The translations under genes were made by a program, and so were the position numbers. Below, one piece after another: positions 1 to 11,159 of a stretch of 64,000 nt of DNA. The notes below the pieces were generated by a model, which worked only from the letters and a program-made list of their open reading frames with translations, had not been told where the DNA came from and searched no databases. This stretch comes from Capsicum annuum (Eukaryota > Streptophyta > Magnoliopsida > Solanales > Solanaceae): assembly GCF_002878395.1 (NCBI RefSeq), contig NC_061119.1, forward strand, positions 16,292,488 to 16,356,487, written 5' to 3'. Every line of letters begins with the position of its first letter. The stretch's first letter is position 1.

Positions 1-1
1 A

Positions 2-217
2 AAACCTATAGAAAAAAGCATAATAACTGCCGTAAAAGGAAATCTAATATACCAGAAATTTAAATTTATAATAAGTGCAAATTATTCAGTAGCAGTAACA
101 GATAGGAATATAGATAAGTCACTAGTATTATATTGGAAAATATCAGGAATAGAGTTAACCCCAGGAGCAGATGAAGCTAAAGGGTCAAACTTTGGTAACA
201 TATCACCAAAATTATAA
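2..217 (+). pseudogene. Caulimovirus-like movement protein fragment (endogenous pararetrovirus remnant)
   Basis: An open frame entering from the left edge runs 71 codons to a TAA. Its middle reads like the core of the 30K-superfamily movement proteins of Caulimoviridae: a hydrophobic strand, a T-D-R-N-I-D turn, an aliphatic strand and a P-G-A-D-E segment. Such proteins enlarge plasmodesmata for cell-to-cell spread, and copies integrated in plant genomes are common. The match is by eye on fold-like spacing only. The start is outside the window, and downstream of the TAA the frame is closed by many stops, so this is a dead fragment. The last third of it recurs on the minus strand near 32.3-32.4 kb. 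It could instead be an unrelated repeat-encoded frame. Confidence 0.35.
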
Positions 218-700
218 ATTGGAGACTTTAATAGTTTTCGATGAGTACTATAAGTTGCATGACTCGAAGAATAACAGAGTTGTTAAAAAACAAAAAAGTA
301 AGACTCCTAAAAAGTCTACTTTCTTTGTTCGTCACATCATATAGTAATACTTAGAACTTAAAAATGTGTAGACGAATGAGTTTTAAGTGTGAAGGATCTA
401 TGTTGTTTATATAGTTCAAGAAAGTGTGTTAACATCATTATTGACCTTTTTTTTTTGTTGGTAGATATATAATTTCTTTTCTTCAAAATAGTTGTCAGGT
501 TTTGTTTGTCGAGAGTTAGTTTGACTAATTATCAAAGTTAAATTAAATTAGATTAATTTAATAGATTAAAATGAAAATTTCAAAATTCAAAAACTATATC
601 AAAAGTATTATAAGATAATTTTTCTCATATTAATAAGATGAAAAATACACCTTAAAATATTAGTCAAAGTTCATATTATTTGTCTTTAAAAAGGTAATCA
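165..700 (+). repeat. Dispersed repeat, copy A (partner of 31845-32400, inverted)
   Basis: This block resembles the reverse complement of 31845-32400 through most of its length. Shared landmarks in order are a G-A-D-x-x-K-G-x-N-F-G coding stretch, a poly-A-rich spacer, the AAAAAGTCTACTTTCTTTG block, a poly-T tract after ATTGACC/ACTGACC, and a TTTTTCTCATATTAATAAGATG-like block near 620-640. Identity is moderate, roughly 75-80% by eye, with small indels. It may be the non-coding region of an integrated pararetrovirus or the end of another element. The two copies lie 31 kb apart in opposite orientation. Confidence 0.6.
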
Positions 701-730
701 TAACAAGTAAAAAGAAATGGAGGGATTACT

Positions 731-1010
731 TACTCCGGTCATTTTTATTTGTCCATATTATCAAAAATAGATATCCAATAATATTTGTTCGTTTTGAGAA
801 ATGGATGGATAATTTATCTATTTGTGTTCATTTTATCCTTTTTATTGAATTATATTCATTACTAACTAAATTTTGTAAAACGTTAAATGTATTCTATTTA
901 AAGAATGAAATAGTAAAATTATTCATATTATTTATTATTGTTCTTAATGTGTATACCAAGTTAATAATTGAAAAATAAAAATGGACAGAATGATTTAGGA
1001 CTAGGGAGTT
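731..1010. mobile_element. MITE-like element
   Basis: The left end (TACTCCGGTCATTTTTATTTG) and the reverse complement of the right end (ACTCCCTAGTCCTAAATCAT, then GTCCATTTTTATTTTTCAAT) are imperfect inverted repeats. They are of the ACTCCCTCCG-plus-ATTTTTATTTGTCC type common in Solanaceae genomes. The interior is non-coding and AT-rich, about 280 bp in all. A target duplication could not be assigned with confidence. Confidence 0.45.
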
Positions 1011-1674
1011 GGGGAGTTAATTTATGACCTTGTTACCTCGTTATTCTGGAAAACAAAATATATGTAGTGATGTAATAGTGATGTAACAGTTAGAATGATT
1101 AATTGATCTCTTTAATTAGGATGATACGAAATAATTTCAAATTTATGACAAATATGGTTTAATGGTTGTTTTCCACTAATCACAAAAATATTTTGATGAT
1201 TCTTTATTTCAAGACAGTTCAATAGAATTGATGGATTAAAGCTAAACCTTAATAAGAGATGCAATATTGTTAATTTTTTTTTCTAATCAATTTCTTGTAA
1301 TGTTTGTTTTCAATTTGACAATGTATCTACTTTATTAAATCTTCGTTGAATTTTATTGATCGTAGGTATGATTTTATTGATCTTTATATGAAAACTTCTT
1401 TGAGATGTCAGTTATTTCACTAATATATCCTTAAATTTCTTTAGAAAAAGAATAGGTCATTACCATTGGTGTAAGTCTTTATTGTTGGAGAATTTGACTT
1501 GACTCCTATAATGTTTATTCGAAAATATATGCATAGAAAAATAGACCGGGCCAAGAACCTAACCTACAATTCAAATACAGCAAGACTGACTATAATATTT
1601 CAATAAATTATTATTTTATAACTATATAAAATGGATTTTTCCACTCTACATGTTCTAACACTAAGAAGTTGTCA
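1011..1674. other. AT-rich stretch, nothing recognised
   Basis: No coding frame, tandem repeat or element end could be recognised on either strand. It is AT-rich sequence between the MITE-like element and an RNase H remnant. Confidence 0.5.
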
Positions 1675-1675
1675 T

Positions 1676-2185
1676 CTATATTAAGTTGAGACAGTATTTT
1701 TCTTCTTTCAGAAGATGTTGAAAAGAATGATACAAGGTGTTATTTTCACTTGAGGATGTCAATTTAGCAAGAAAATCCGTATTTTGATTAGTTTCTCTAG
1801 AGCAATGCGAGTTGACCTTTGCATTTTCTATCATCTTAGTCGTGTCTCTGATAATGTTTTTAGTGCCTAAGCTATTGGTATCCCTTGCCACCAACATATG
1901 AGCAATACTTAGTGAATACATATATATGTAGTTCAATATCAATATTTTTATATACTCATTAGCCTCAAGAGCTTTAGCCAGGTTGTTTTTACATTTCTAT
2001 GAAATAGAGAAAGCCATAATTAATCTGCCAGAATCATCTCTCTGACCACTCTATTCGGATACTTGCTCTTTAATAATGTAGCGATCGTCTGTGTGTTAGA
2101 CATTCCACATCCACGGAAGAATGGATTGGAACAAAATGACTCCTTTGATAATCTCCTTATGTCTGTATTAATTTTGGACCACACA
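1676..2185 (-). pseudogene. RNase H-like (RVT_3) domain remnant
   Basis: Read on the minus strand, this resembles the RNase H fold found at the C-terminus of plant non-LTR elements and in stand-alone RVT_3 proteins. It has a W-S-K-I-N-T-D start near 2165, a G-R-L-I-M-A-F strand near 2025, a central helix region, and a terminal block C-S-R-E-T-N-Q-N-T-D-F-L-A-K near 1770-1810 that corresponds to the family's usual F-R-E-(A/G)-N-x-x-A-D-F-L-A. Frames change and stops intervene, so only the last 88 codons (1676-1942) are open. Catalytic acidic residues are only partly preserved. It is probably the 3' tail of a truncated LINE. A RNase H domain of the same class ends the LINE at 60.3-64 kb, but this is not a copy of it at obvious nucleotide identity. 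Confidence 0.45.
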
Positions 2186-2762
2186 GAATCTCTGTAGCCA
2201 ATTTTCCTTTACCACATTAGCACTAGATCATTAAATAAATTAATATACAATTCAAATTTGAAACATTGCATGATCTCATTAATTAGCTTTTGGAGTGTCT
2301 ATGTTACTTATTTAATATTTATGTTAACAATAAAATCTTTAATAATCAATGAAATATGGAAAAATTGGGTTGAATGGGGTCTGTAACAGTTTTCTGTCTA
2401 ACTTAAAGTTTTATCGAGTTTTGTAATTTTAAGAAATAGTAATGAGCTCTGTTCCTCAGATCATTCCAAATTAGCATTTGAAATTAAAGAAAACAAATAA
2501 AAGAAGTAATGTACAAAAAAATTGTATGTGAAAAACTATTCAGACTAAAATGTATGTAAAAATCACGATCTATATCTTTGCTAGATATTCACTCAGCCTC
2601 ACTAAGATATTAAGACAACTGGATTACCCCCATAATCCGAAAGGACCTATACAGACCTTGGAACAGTCACATGCATTAGTTCAACTCTATTTTGTGTTGA
2701 GAATTCGGCTATCTCAGATTATACTTATGGGATATATAATTGAACAAAGGTTAGCCAAGCTA
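2186..2762. other. AT-rich stretch, nothing recognised
   Basis: No element ends or credible coding sequence were found between the RNase H remnant and the LTR at 2763. A 78-codon open frame within it has no recognisable domain. Confidence 0.45.
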
Positions 2763-4679
2763 TGTAATATTCCGAACTTTTCTTAATTCAGTTAGGCTTA
2801 TAGTGCATGCTTAAGGGGCTTAGAACCTAAAAATCTTAACTAATTGTTGAAGACTTAATCTTATTTTTGGCTTAATTTGTAACTTCAAGGATTTTTAAGT
2901 TGACCTTTTAGGCTCCGAAACAATGGTTTTTTAGTTGATTCATATTTTGGGGTGTAGGTATCATGTCTTGGGTGAGTTTCGGATTTTTTAGACCAGGTTT
3001 GGACCACATTTGAATTTCAATTCCAGCAGCTCAACACAATTCCACCGCATCACGTCAGGGATAGCAATGAGACACTCATCGCGTCGCGGTGAAGGTGTAT
3101 TTGTCATGTTCTTGATCCATAAATTGATTGCATGTGTCATGACCTGTATCCTAGTGTGTGAAGTGCTTTTTAGGTGAAGAGAGTTCATAGAGATCACTTA
3201 GAGCGAAGTTGAGCTAAGAACCTTAGATTCGTCAAAAGTTTAATGTTCGATTCTATATGGGTCAAATTTGAAAGTGTATAACTTTTGATGTTTGTTGAAT
3301 TTTTCAGCTCATGACCAACCAAATTGTAGATAATTGAGTTAGCTTTCCAAAGATATCAATTTTGCCTTAATCCGATACCCGAGTGAAAAGTTAATTATGA
3401 CATTTTTCGTGTGAGGCAGTAAGCAACCGCGATTACACTGCATCGCAGTGAGCCTTCAAAATGCAATTCGAGTTATGAATTTTTGGTTTAAATGATGGAG
3501 GGGCAATGGGATATTTTCCTACCTCAACCCAAGACATAAAAAAATGATATAAGGCTTCAATTGGGGCATTATTTGCCCTCATTCTCCAATTTTTCTCTCA
3601 AAGAACAAACCCTAATCATCCCTCCCAAAGATCATCCATTCCATCATCTTCTCTTCAACGTAAGGTTTTTCCCTTAGGAGAACTAGACGTTGGACTCCAT
3701 GATAGCTCACATGGTTTATGTCAGTTAGAAGAACCTCCCTAACAGAAAAGAATAACAAAAAAGCTTTTAAAAGAAACTCCATAAGTTTGAAAACAGAATA
3801 ATAGAATAGCTTTTACAAACTAAGTGTAAAGGCTCACAATTTATTTCAGATATTGTTTTACATAAGAAATTAACTATGAGATTTTAGATTTTAGTTTATA
3901 GATATAAAGGTGAGTCCTTTTTACACTTAGCCTGCATGATTTGAAAACAGACTTAACTTCAGTCCTACTTATTCCACGAACAGAAAGAGTAAAAGTACAA
4001 TTTTTAGATCTAAGTGTGATGGCTCACAAAGATTGTTTTTATGCTTTACTATAATATGCTTATATTTTGCAGTCTTTCGAGTACTCTAGCCAATGTGAAT
4101 CACTTACACTTATCATGCATTCTTTACCAGTTATATGCACAGTTAGTTACTATTTTTACTTATACATTCACCCCCACGTGCTCAGTGCATTCCAAAATTA
4201 CTGATCCACATATACGTCTATGTGCTACATTATTTAATAATATAGGTACAAGTTATAGTATGCATATCATAATCAGATAGTTGCAGTTTACAGTCAGCTG
4301 GTGATGAGCCCTTTTGATTCAAGCATTCGAGTTAGCCATAGTTAGAGTAACATTTTATTTTCTTTATTCAGTCGTATTGGTTTGGGATAGTTGGGGGTCA
4401 TGTACCGACTACCTATAGTCTACACTAGTGGAGGCTTCATAGATAGATAGTAAAGTTGATGTTCCTGATTTCAGTTTTGTTTTGTCTAAGCAGAGTTGTA
4501 TTCATTTTTATAGTTTTATTTTGAATATATTCAGTAGAGACATATTTTTCACTTACTTATTTCAGGCTTATGTATTTTATCCAGGTTCTCATGAGTTATC
4601 CCTGTACAAGGGTTAGCTTGGGATCACTTGTGGTCCTAAGAACCATATGATGACTAAGGGGTAGCCTCAGGTAGTTACA
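2763..4679 (+). mobile_element. 5' LTR of non-coding Ty3/gypsy element A
   Basis: It begins TGTAATATTCC, ends GTTACA and is followed four bases later by a decayed initiator-Met primer binding site, so it is a 5' LTR read on the plus strand. It aligns with 16213-18561 (3' LTR) along its first 1.6 kb with roughly 12-15% divergence by eye. It lacks about 775 bp present in the 3' copy (deletion at about 3659, corresponding to about 17090-17860). The LTR is non-coding. Short open frames inside it (for example 2988-3197 minus) are mirrored in the other LTR and are not genes. Confidence 0.8.
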
Positions 4680-4683
4680 AAAT

Positions 4684-4695
4684 TAGTATTAGAGC
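4684..4695 (+). promoter_or_regulatory. Decayed tRNA-iMet primer binding site of element A
   Basis: TAGTATTAGAGC differs from the canonical TGGTATCAGAGC at two positions, one G-to-A and one C-to-T, as expected for old methylated DNA. It lies four bases after the CA end of the LTR, and this fixes the element's orientation. Confidence 0.75.
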
Positions 4696-6403
4696 ATAGA
4701 GCTCAAATGTCCTAGGGTGTCTATGAAACCGTGTCTAGTAATGTCTTACGAAATAGTACAGAGACGTCTGTGAGGTTAGATTGTTAATCATGTCTAGCAC
4801 TAGATATTAATTTTGAATAGTGGATGATCATAAAGGTGGAGATAATGATTGTTTGGTTGGTAATGCTAGTTATATGGAAGTGATCTAGTAGGCTTGGATA
4901 GTGTATGCAAGATTATAAGTTCATGTATTTGTAATTAAGTAGGATATTGTGGGTATGATGTAGAGGTGTGCCCAAGGTGATATAGGGCGGCATTATTTTT
5001 GAAGTTTATTAAGTATTGTGTGTGGTTAATAGTACCCTTGAGTGGTTAAGTGGAATAAGCCTAGCTATATTGTACATGGTGTTCGTAGTAGATAAGTTGA
5101 GGAGTTATGGATAGTTGGTGGGGAGTCTTTTAAGTATGATTTTAATTCTGATGGTTTGGAAAACATAATATTTTGAGATACGATCTTAGTAGGCTGTTAT
5201 TATGTGTTTGGTGAGGCAAGTATGTTTGTCGAGTTAATAGAGTATAAGTCTCTGATAATGATTATTAAAGCTAAAAGAAGTTAAGGGTGGTATGTAATAA
5301 GAGAGTGACCAAGAATGAAGTTAGTATGGTTCATTTAAGGTTTGGGGATATCCATAGTAAGTGTTAGAATCTAAGTTTGAATCTTTGAAGATTGAGCTAA
5401 TAAAAATAAGAGTTGAAGCTCTAGATTTTGTGAACTTTAGGTGTGGTGATACTCATGAAGATTCTAAGTTAGTAAGTGTTCAAGTTATTAGATGATGACT
5501 ATTAGGGCCATAGAAAGATAGAGTTGTATCTTAGAATGAAGTATTATTAGTGGGTTTTACACTTTCAGGTGTAGTCTTCCAGGGTAAGTTTATTATTTGT
5601 GTGTATTGTTATACCCCAGACTCTAGAGTAAAGTGAATGCAGTTTAGATTAGAGTTTAGTAAAAGGTTCCATAGACTTGAAATAATAACTTTAATCTGAG
5701 GGGAGATGATAGTAGTGATAAACAATTGTTGAGATGGGTAGGAGTTAATTTTTTTTCTTGTTGAGGAAAGATTGTTGCCAGCTTGTTGAATGTTTTTTCT
5801 ATGAGACTATAAGTGTGAAGTAAGATCGAGACTAAGCTTTTGGTATGCGTCATGGTTAGTTGAGATTTTGCGTGTGTCTTCTTAAAAATAATGCAAGAAA
5901 GTTGTTAATGATAGAGGTTTAGAGATTATAAGGAAGAGGTTTTTATGGGTATTTTCCTAGAAGTTCTTATGTGGTTAAAATGATAGTCTTGAATGTTATG
6001 TTGGTATATAAGTGGATGGTTGTGTTGTGCGCTAAAGATTTTATAGTATGAGGTTGAATTTTATTGTTGAAGTAATAAGAAGAATTATCTTAGAGAAGAG
6101 AAGTTGTGAAAATTCTTGGGGTATTGAGTTCATGGCTAAGACTAATGTTATAATGTTATGAGTAGTACGTTGTGATTCAAGTTAGGCTTGAACATGATGA
6201 GAGAATTTAGTTCAGATCAAACATTAGCATATGAAGTTATATGTACCGTGTGAGCATGGTATTCAAGGGGAGAAAGTATAGTTGAAGAGAGTATTTGAGA
6301 AGTGTTTCTAAGCTTGAAAAATTAGCATATGCATTGTCTAAGGCCTAGTAATTCTAAACCAGTTTATGTTTAATAGGCTTATGTTCCATGTTATAAAGTT
6401 ATA
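4696..6403 (+). mobile_element. Internal region of element A, left part (no coding sequence seen)
   Basis: No gag, protease, RT or integrase motif could be read in any frame. The stretch is AT-rich with scattered short frames only. Together with 12995-13303 and 15863-16212 it makes an internal region of about 2.4 kb between two LTRs of over 2 kb. That suggests a non-autonomous derivative that relied on proteins from an active gypsy relative. Extreme decay of a coding region is the alternative. Confidence 0.55.
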
Positions 6404-6958
6404 TGTGACGCCCCGCGTCACTACCCATTAAATTCATCCCGTTTTCGGCATAATTCCGAGCGTTTCGGACACATTTCGGAACCCGACGAGGCTCCCTCAA
6501 CGTCTCGGGACAAGGCCAATGTGGGGGCATCTTTGGGAGGTCAAAATACAAGCTCGGGTCAACATTTATGGGGCTTTGAAGCCTTGACCAGCTGGGCAGT
6601 GGCTGCTCTACAAAAACAGCATACTAGACAAAGGCCTTTCTACTAGTTCTTGGCTTGCATGCCCAAATGGGGCAATGTTGACTAGCATTAATTGTATCCA
6701 TTGACTAAGGGGCATTATATATAGCTCTTAAAGGCCCTCTTGGGCAGATCATTCACTTCAAATATTCAAGAAATATAATCTGAAAATTGGCTCTTCGGGC
6801 CTCCCAAAACCGAGTGTCTTTCTTGCTATTTCCTTGTGAGTTCGTGTGAGTGTTCAAAGGTTCTTGGGGACGAATTTAGGGCGGTTTAGGACTGAAGTTT
6901 AGCCTCGATATCGTGAGTGTTAAGCTGTCCGCACGCGGCTAAAATTAGGCCCGTGACA
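6404..6958 (+). repeat. 5' LTR of the 6.6 kb chromovirus
   Basis: It starts TGTGACGCCCCGCGTCAC and ends CCGTGACA. A TATATATAGCTC box near 6716-6727 is a plausible promoter in U3. The same segment in the 3' LTR carries a cluster of four differences just downstream of that box. Confidence 0.92.
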
Positions 6959-6961
6959 AAG

Positions 6962-6973
6962 TGGTATCAGAGC
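6962..6973 (+). promoter_or_regulatory. Primer binding site (tRNA-iMet)
   Basis: TGGTATCAGAGC is a perfect 12-base match to the 3' end of plant initiator methionine tRNA, three bases after the LTR. Minus-strand cDNA synthesis would prime here. Confidence 0.93.
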
Positions 6974-6984
6974 AAATTTTGAAC

Positions 6985-7560
6985 ATGGCATACGACGGCG
7001 ACGAGGAGGTTCACGGCGGAGACAACTTGGGCAAAACCAAGACCCGAAAACGTGACAAGAGTAGAAACAAGGATGAGGCCCAACTTCCAGTTAGTGAGGC
7101 TGTCACTAACATGGAAGATGGCAAAGGTTCAGCATCCGGCTCTCTCGACGAGAGAATTGTTAGCACGGAGGCTGGCTTAGCGGTTTTGCGCCATCGCTTC
7201 AAGACCCTTGAGTCCAACGTTGGTACCCTTGAGGATGCTGCTCTTGAAGGGCTGGATGAAGTCAAAGCCGACTTGTCCGAGCAAAATGAAGAGCACAAAG
7301 AGGTACTGACCAGCTTGGAACTCAAGCTCACGGAAGCCTTATCGGCGCTACATGAGGAGTTCGGGGCAAAGCTGTCCGAGGTGATGCTTGGGCAGTCCGC
7401 TTTGCAGGAGGAAGTTGCTGACTTAAAGCAACAACTGGAAGCATCCCGTGTTGGTGGAAACCATGGTTCTGTGGCATACCATGATGTTCGTATTGAGGCT
7501 CCTAAACCCAACGTGTTTAAGGGTGAAAGGAACGCTCAAGACATAGAGAACTTCATATGA
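6985..7560 (+). pseudogene. gag, N-terminal part (ends at nonsense codon)
   Basis: The first ATG after the primer binding site is at 6985. The product starts with an acidic then lysine/arginine-rich region (about residues 1-35), followed by a long helical stretch rich in E, L and K (about residues 60-165) with coiled-coil character, and a motif K-P-N-V-F-K-G near the end that introduces the retrotransposon gag core. TGA at 7558-7560 interrupts it. The next codons continue in the same frame as Q-L-E-S-Y-F-E, so the stop most likely replaces a TGG. The protein would form the virus-like particle in the cytoplasm. Confidence 0.85.
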
Positions 7561-7563
7561 CAA

Positions 7564-9309
7564 TTGGAGTCATATTTTGAGCACGTCAAGATTGTTAACG
7601 GGGCAGCAAGGATCCGAATTGCAACCATGTACCTCAGTGACGTCGCAATGTTGTGGTGGCGTAGGAAAAAGGTGGACATGGAGAGGGGTCTTTGCACCAT
7701 AACTGATTGGAGTCAGTTTACGGACGAGTTGAAGGAGCAATTTTACCCTCAAAATGTCGTAGATGAAGCTCGACGGAAGTTGAGGGAACTTAAACAAACT
7801 TCTTCCATTCATAACTACGTGAGGGAGTTTACGAAACTCTCACTTCTTGTGACGAGTTTCAGCAGTGAAGATCTACTCTTCTTCTTTCTTGATGGCCTAC
7901 AAAACTGTGCCAAACAAGAATTGAGGAGGCGCAACGTCAAGACCGTGGATGAGGCCATCAAAGTGGCGGAATCCTTGACCGATTTTCATGCCGATTATGC
8001 CAAGTCGAAGGATAGTTGGAACAAGCCCATTGCTGCCAAGGGAGATCGTGGGGACAAAGGCAAACACAAGTTTATTCCCAACAAAAATCGTGAGTTCAAA
8101 GGCGAACGCAACCAGCCATCGTCATTCCGCAAAAACTACGAGGAGAAGAAGAAAGGTGTGGCTAACCGCGATAGCGGCTGCTACCTTTGCGGGGATACAT
8201 CTCACTTTGCGAGATCTTGTCCTTCGTTGAGTAAGTTGGGAGCGATGGTTGCAGCAACACGGAGGGATCAAGCTAGTGCGCAAGCCGGAAGTTCCGGGGA
8301 GCAAGAAGCAGAAGCTGCCACTTCGGAGAAAGGAAAAGGACATGCCGTTGGTTTGTTCAACCACATGGCCTTGTTCAGCCACATGACGCTCGCTGATCTT
8401 GCCGTAAAAAAGCATAGCGTGAGAGCTCGGGAGTCATTATTTGTTGATGGAGAAGTGAATGGCCGAGCAGTCCGCATTATGGTGGACACCGGAGCAACGC
8501 ATAACTTTGTTACGGAAGAAAAGGCTAAAGAACTTGGCCTTGCATTTGTGACCAGCGATTCCATGTTAAAGACCGTCAATTGTCTCCCTACCAATGTCAA
8601 TGGCCTCGCTCCTCGGGTGAGTCTCACCTTGGGAGGTTGGAAGGGAGAGACGGATTTTTCGGTTGTTCCGATGGATGTCTTTGATATCGTATTGGGGCTG
8701 GATTTTTGGTATGAGATCAACACGTTTATTTCGCCACTTCTCAACCAACTAGCCATTTGCGATGAAGGTGGTTCTTGCATTGTTCCACTTGTTCGAGTCG
8801 CCCAAAGTGGCACCCGCTTGTCGGCAATGCAGCTAGTTAAAGGTTTCAAGAAAGGGGAACCAACCTTTCTTGCGACGTTGATGGAGATCGGTGGCTGCCA
8901 AGAAGCTGAATTTGTGCCATCATGTGTCCAACGTGTTCTTGAAGAGAACAAAGATGTAATGCCGGAGGAGCTGCCCAAACGGTTACCTCCGCGAAGGGAA
9001 GTTGATCACGAGATCGAGCTGGTACCCGGGGCAAAGCCACCAGCTATGGCCCCGTATCGGATGTCGCCTCTGGAGCTCGAGGAACTTAGAAAACAACTCA
9101 AAGAGCTGCTGGAATCTGGCCATATCCGACCCTCTAAGGCACCCTTTGGTGCTCCGGTCTTATTTCAAAAGAAGAAGGAAGGGACGTTGCGGTTATGTAT
9201 TGATTACCGTGCCCTCAACAAAGTCACGGTGAAAAACAAGTACCCTATTCCTTTGATAGCTGATTTGTTTGATCGACTGGGGCAAGCCAAAGTGTTCACA
9301 AAGATGGAT
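7564..9309 (+). pseudogene. gag core, zinc knuckle, protease and N-terminal reverse transcriptase
   Basis: It continues the frame of the 6985 start. The retrotransposon gag core spans about 7564-7990 (W-W-R-R-K, then F-Y-P-Q-N motifs). A CCHC knuckle C-X2-C-X4-H-X4-C lies at 8179-8220, preceded by a lysine-rich linker. The aspartic protease has V-D-T-G-A-T near 8482 and I-V-L-G-L-D-F-W near 8690. The start of the reverse transcriptase includes Y-R-M-S-P near 9055 and L-C-I-D-Y-R near 9196. The frame is stopped only by the N gap at 9310. Conceptually it is one gag-pol polyprotein with the previous and following segments. The TGA at 7558 would prevent pol expression from this copy. Confidence 0.9.
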
Positions 9310-9409
9310 NNNNNNNNNNNNNNNNNNNNNNNNNNNNNNNNNNNNNNNNNNNNNNNNNNNNNNNNNNNNNNNNNNNNNNNNNNNNNNNNNNNNNNNNNNN
9401 NNNNNNNNN
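9310..9409. other. Assembly gap 1 (100 N)
   Basis: Exactly 100 N lie inside the reverse transcriptase. The right flank first reads as the reverse complement of 9206-9244 (at 9410-9448), and then repeats 9232-9309 directly (at about 9450-9527). The real sequence most likely runs from 9309 straight into 9528, with nothing missing. Confidence 0.9.
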
Positions 9410-9449
9410 GGTACTTGTTTTTCACCGTGACTTTGTTGAGGGCACGGTA

Positions 9450-10676
9450 AAAAACAAGTACCCTATTCCTTTGATAGCTGATTTGTTTGATCGACTGGGG
9501 CAAGCCAAAGTGTTCACAAAGATGGATTTGAGGAAGGGCTATTATCAAGTTCGCATAGCCGAAGGAGATGAAGCCAAGACGACGTGTGTGACTCGTTATG
9601 GGTCCTACGAATGGCTGGTCATGCCGTTCGGATTGACCAACGCACCAGCCACGTTTTGCACGTTAATGAACAAGATCTTCCAGCCATACTTGGATCAGTT
9701 CGTGGTCATATACTTGGACGACATTGTTGTCTATAGTAGCTCAATGGAAGAGTACGTTAGGCACCTTCAAATCATGTTTAATGTGCTACGGGAAAACGAG
9801 CTATGCGTCAAAAGGGAGAAGTGCACTTTTGCACAACCAAAGGTACAATTCTTGGGCCATACGATCAGCCAAGGGCAGATTCAAATGGATAGCGACAAAG
9901 TTGAGGCGATCCGGGATTGGGAGGTTCCAACGAAGGTGCCTGAATTACGGTCCTTCCTTGGCCTAGCCAATTATTACCGGAGATTTATCCTTGGATACTC
10001 GGATATTGCTGCTTCTCTCATGGATTTATTGAAGAAGAATTGTGCTTGGGAGTGGAATAGTTCGTGTCAAGGGGCATTCGACAATCTCAAGGCAGCCATC
10101 ATCAAGGAACCGGTTTTGGCTTTACCGAATTTCACAAAACTGTTCGAGGTACAAATGGATGCATCCGACTTTGCTATTGGTGGTGTCCTAATGCAAGAGG
10201 GCCACCCAATAGCATTTGAAAGCAGAAAATTTAATGAAGAGGAGCGGCACTATACAGTCCACGAAAAGGAGATGACGGCTATCGTCCATTGCCTAAGGAC
10301 TTGGCGTCATTATTTGTTGGGAGCGCACTTCATCGTCAAGATGGATAACGTAGCGACCAGCTACTTCCAATCACAAAAGAAACTATCGCCGAAGCAGGCT
10401 CGATGGCAAGACTTCTTGGCGGAATTTGATTACTCATTGGAGTACAAACCGGGAAAGGCAAATGTTGTGGCCGATGCATTAAGCCGCAAGGTTGTTTTGT
10501 CGGCACTGTTGAGCACGACCAGCTGTGGTGTGCTAGATACCATCAAGGAAGGGATGGAACATGATCCCGTTGCCAAACAACTTCTTGATTTGGCACGCAA
10601 AGGCAAGACCCAAAAGTTTTGGGAAGAAGACGGACTGCTATACACCACCGGAAGGCGAGTGTATGTGCCTAGATAG
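9450..10676 (+). pseudogene. Reverse transcriptase and RNase H segment
   Basis: After the duplicated 78 bases the RT resumes with [10 protein letters not shown]. The catalytic Y-L-D-D box is at 9711-9722, and F-L-G-H and [12 protein letters not shown] follow. RNase H is the Ty3 type, with D-A-S-D-F-A-I-G-G near 10157, E-K-E-M near 10265 and D-N near 10345. The tether ends [15 protein letters not shown] near 10443-10487. Catalytic residues of both enzymes are visible and intact. A TAG at 10674-10676 ends the frame just before integrase, probably a mutated tryptophan codon. Confidence 0.9.
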
Positions 10677-11159
10677 AAAAATCTTAGGCGTTTGTTGATC
10701 AAGGAGGGCCATGACACGACGTGGGCTGGTTATCCAGGACAGAAACGAACTATGGCTTTGTTAGAAGCAGATTATTATTGGCCTCGTATGAGGGACGACA
10801 TAGAGGTATACGTTCGCACTTGCCTTGTTTGCCAACAAGACAAAGTGGAACACAAGGCACCCGGTGGATTACTTGAGCCGCTACCCACCGCAGAGAAACC
10901 ATGGGACAGTGTCACCATGGACTTTGTCACTTGTTTACCTAACTCAGAGGGTTGCGGAACACTCATGGTCGTCGTTGATCGCTTCTCCAAATATGCGACA
11001 TTCTCAGCTGCCACGTCGAATTGCAAAGCCAAGGAGGCAGCCCGATTGTTTCTCAAAGACGTGGTTAAACTTTGGGGCGTGCCGAGGCACATCATTAGTG
11101 ATCGATACCTGCGATTCACGGGAGCATTTTGGAAGGAACTATTCAGTTTGTTGGGGTAG
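10677..11159 (+). pseudogene. Integrase, zinc-binding domain and catalytic core (first part)
   Basis: The HHCC finger includes G-H-D-T near 10709 and R-T-C-L-V-C-Q-Q near 10815. The first catalytic aspartate is at 10920-10922 (T-M-D-F). The second is at 11100-11102 in I-S-D-R-Y; the family usually has S-D-R-D, so the residue two after the catalytic one is changed. TAG at 11157-11159 cuts the core before the glutamate. The active site would join element DNA to the host chromosome. Confidence 0.88.

Noticed and set aside
2988..3197. 69-codon minus frame matched by one at 16425-16643
   Set aside because: Conservation is explained by both being copies of the same LTR.
6962..6973. TGGTATCAGAGC as part of a tRNA gene
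   Set aside because: Only the 3' tRNA-complementary bases are present next to an LTR. It is a primer binding site; no cloverleaf can be drawn.
7011..7511. 166-codon minus-strand frame, serine-rich
   Set aside because: It is the shadow of the gag coding strand and has no recognisable domain.
8268..8978. 236-codon minus-strand frame opposite the protease region
   Set aside because: It lies antisense to the gag-pol frame, whose protease motifs are clear. Its length reflects codon bias of the other strand.
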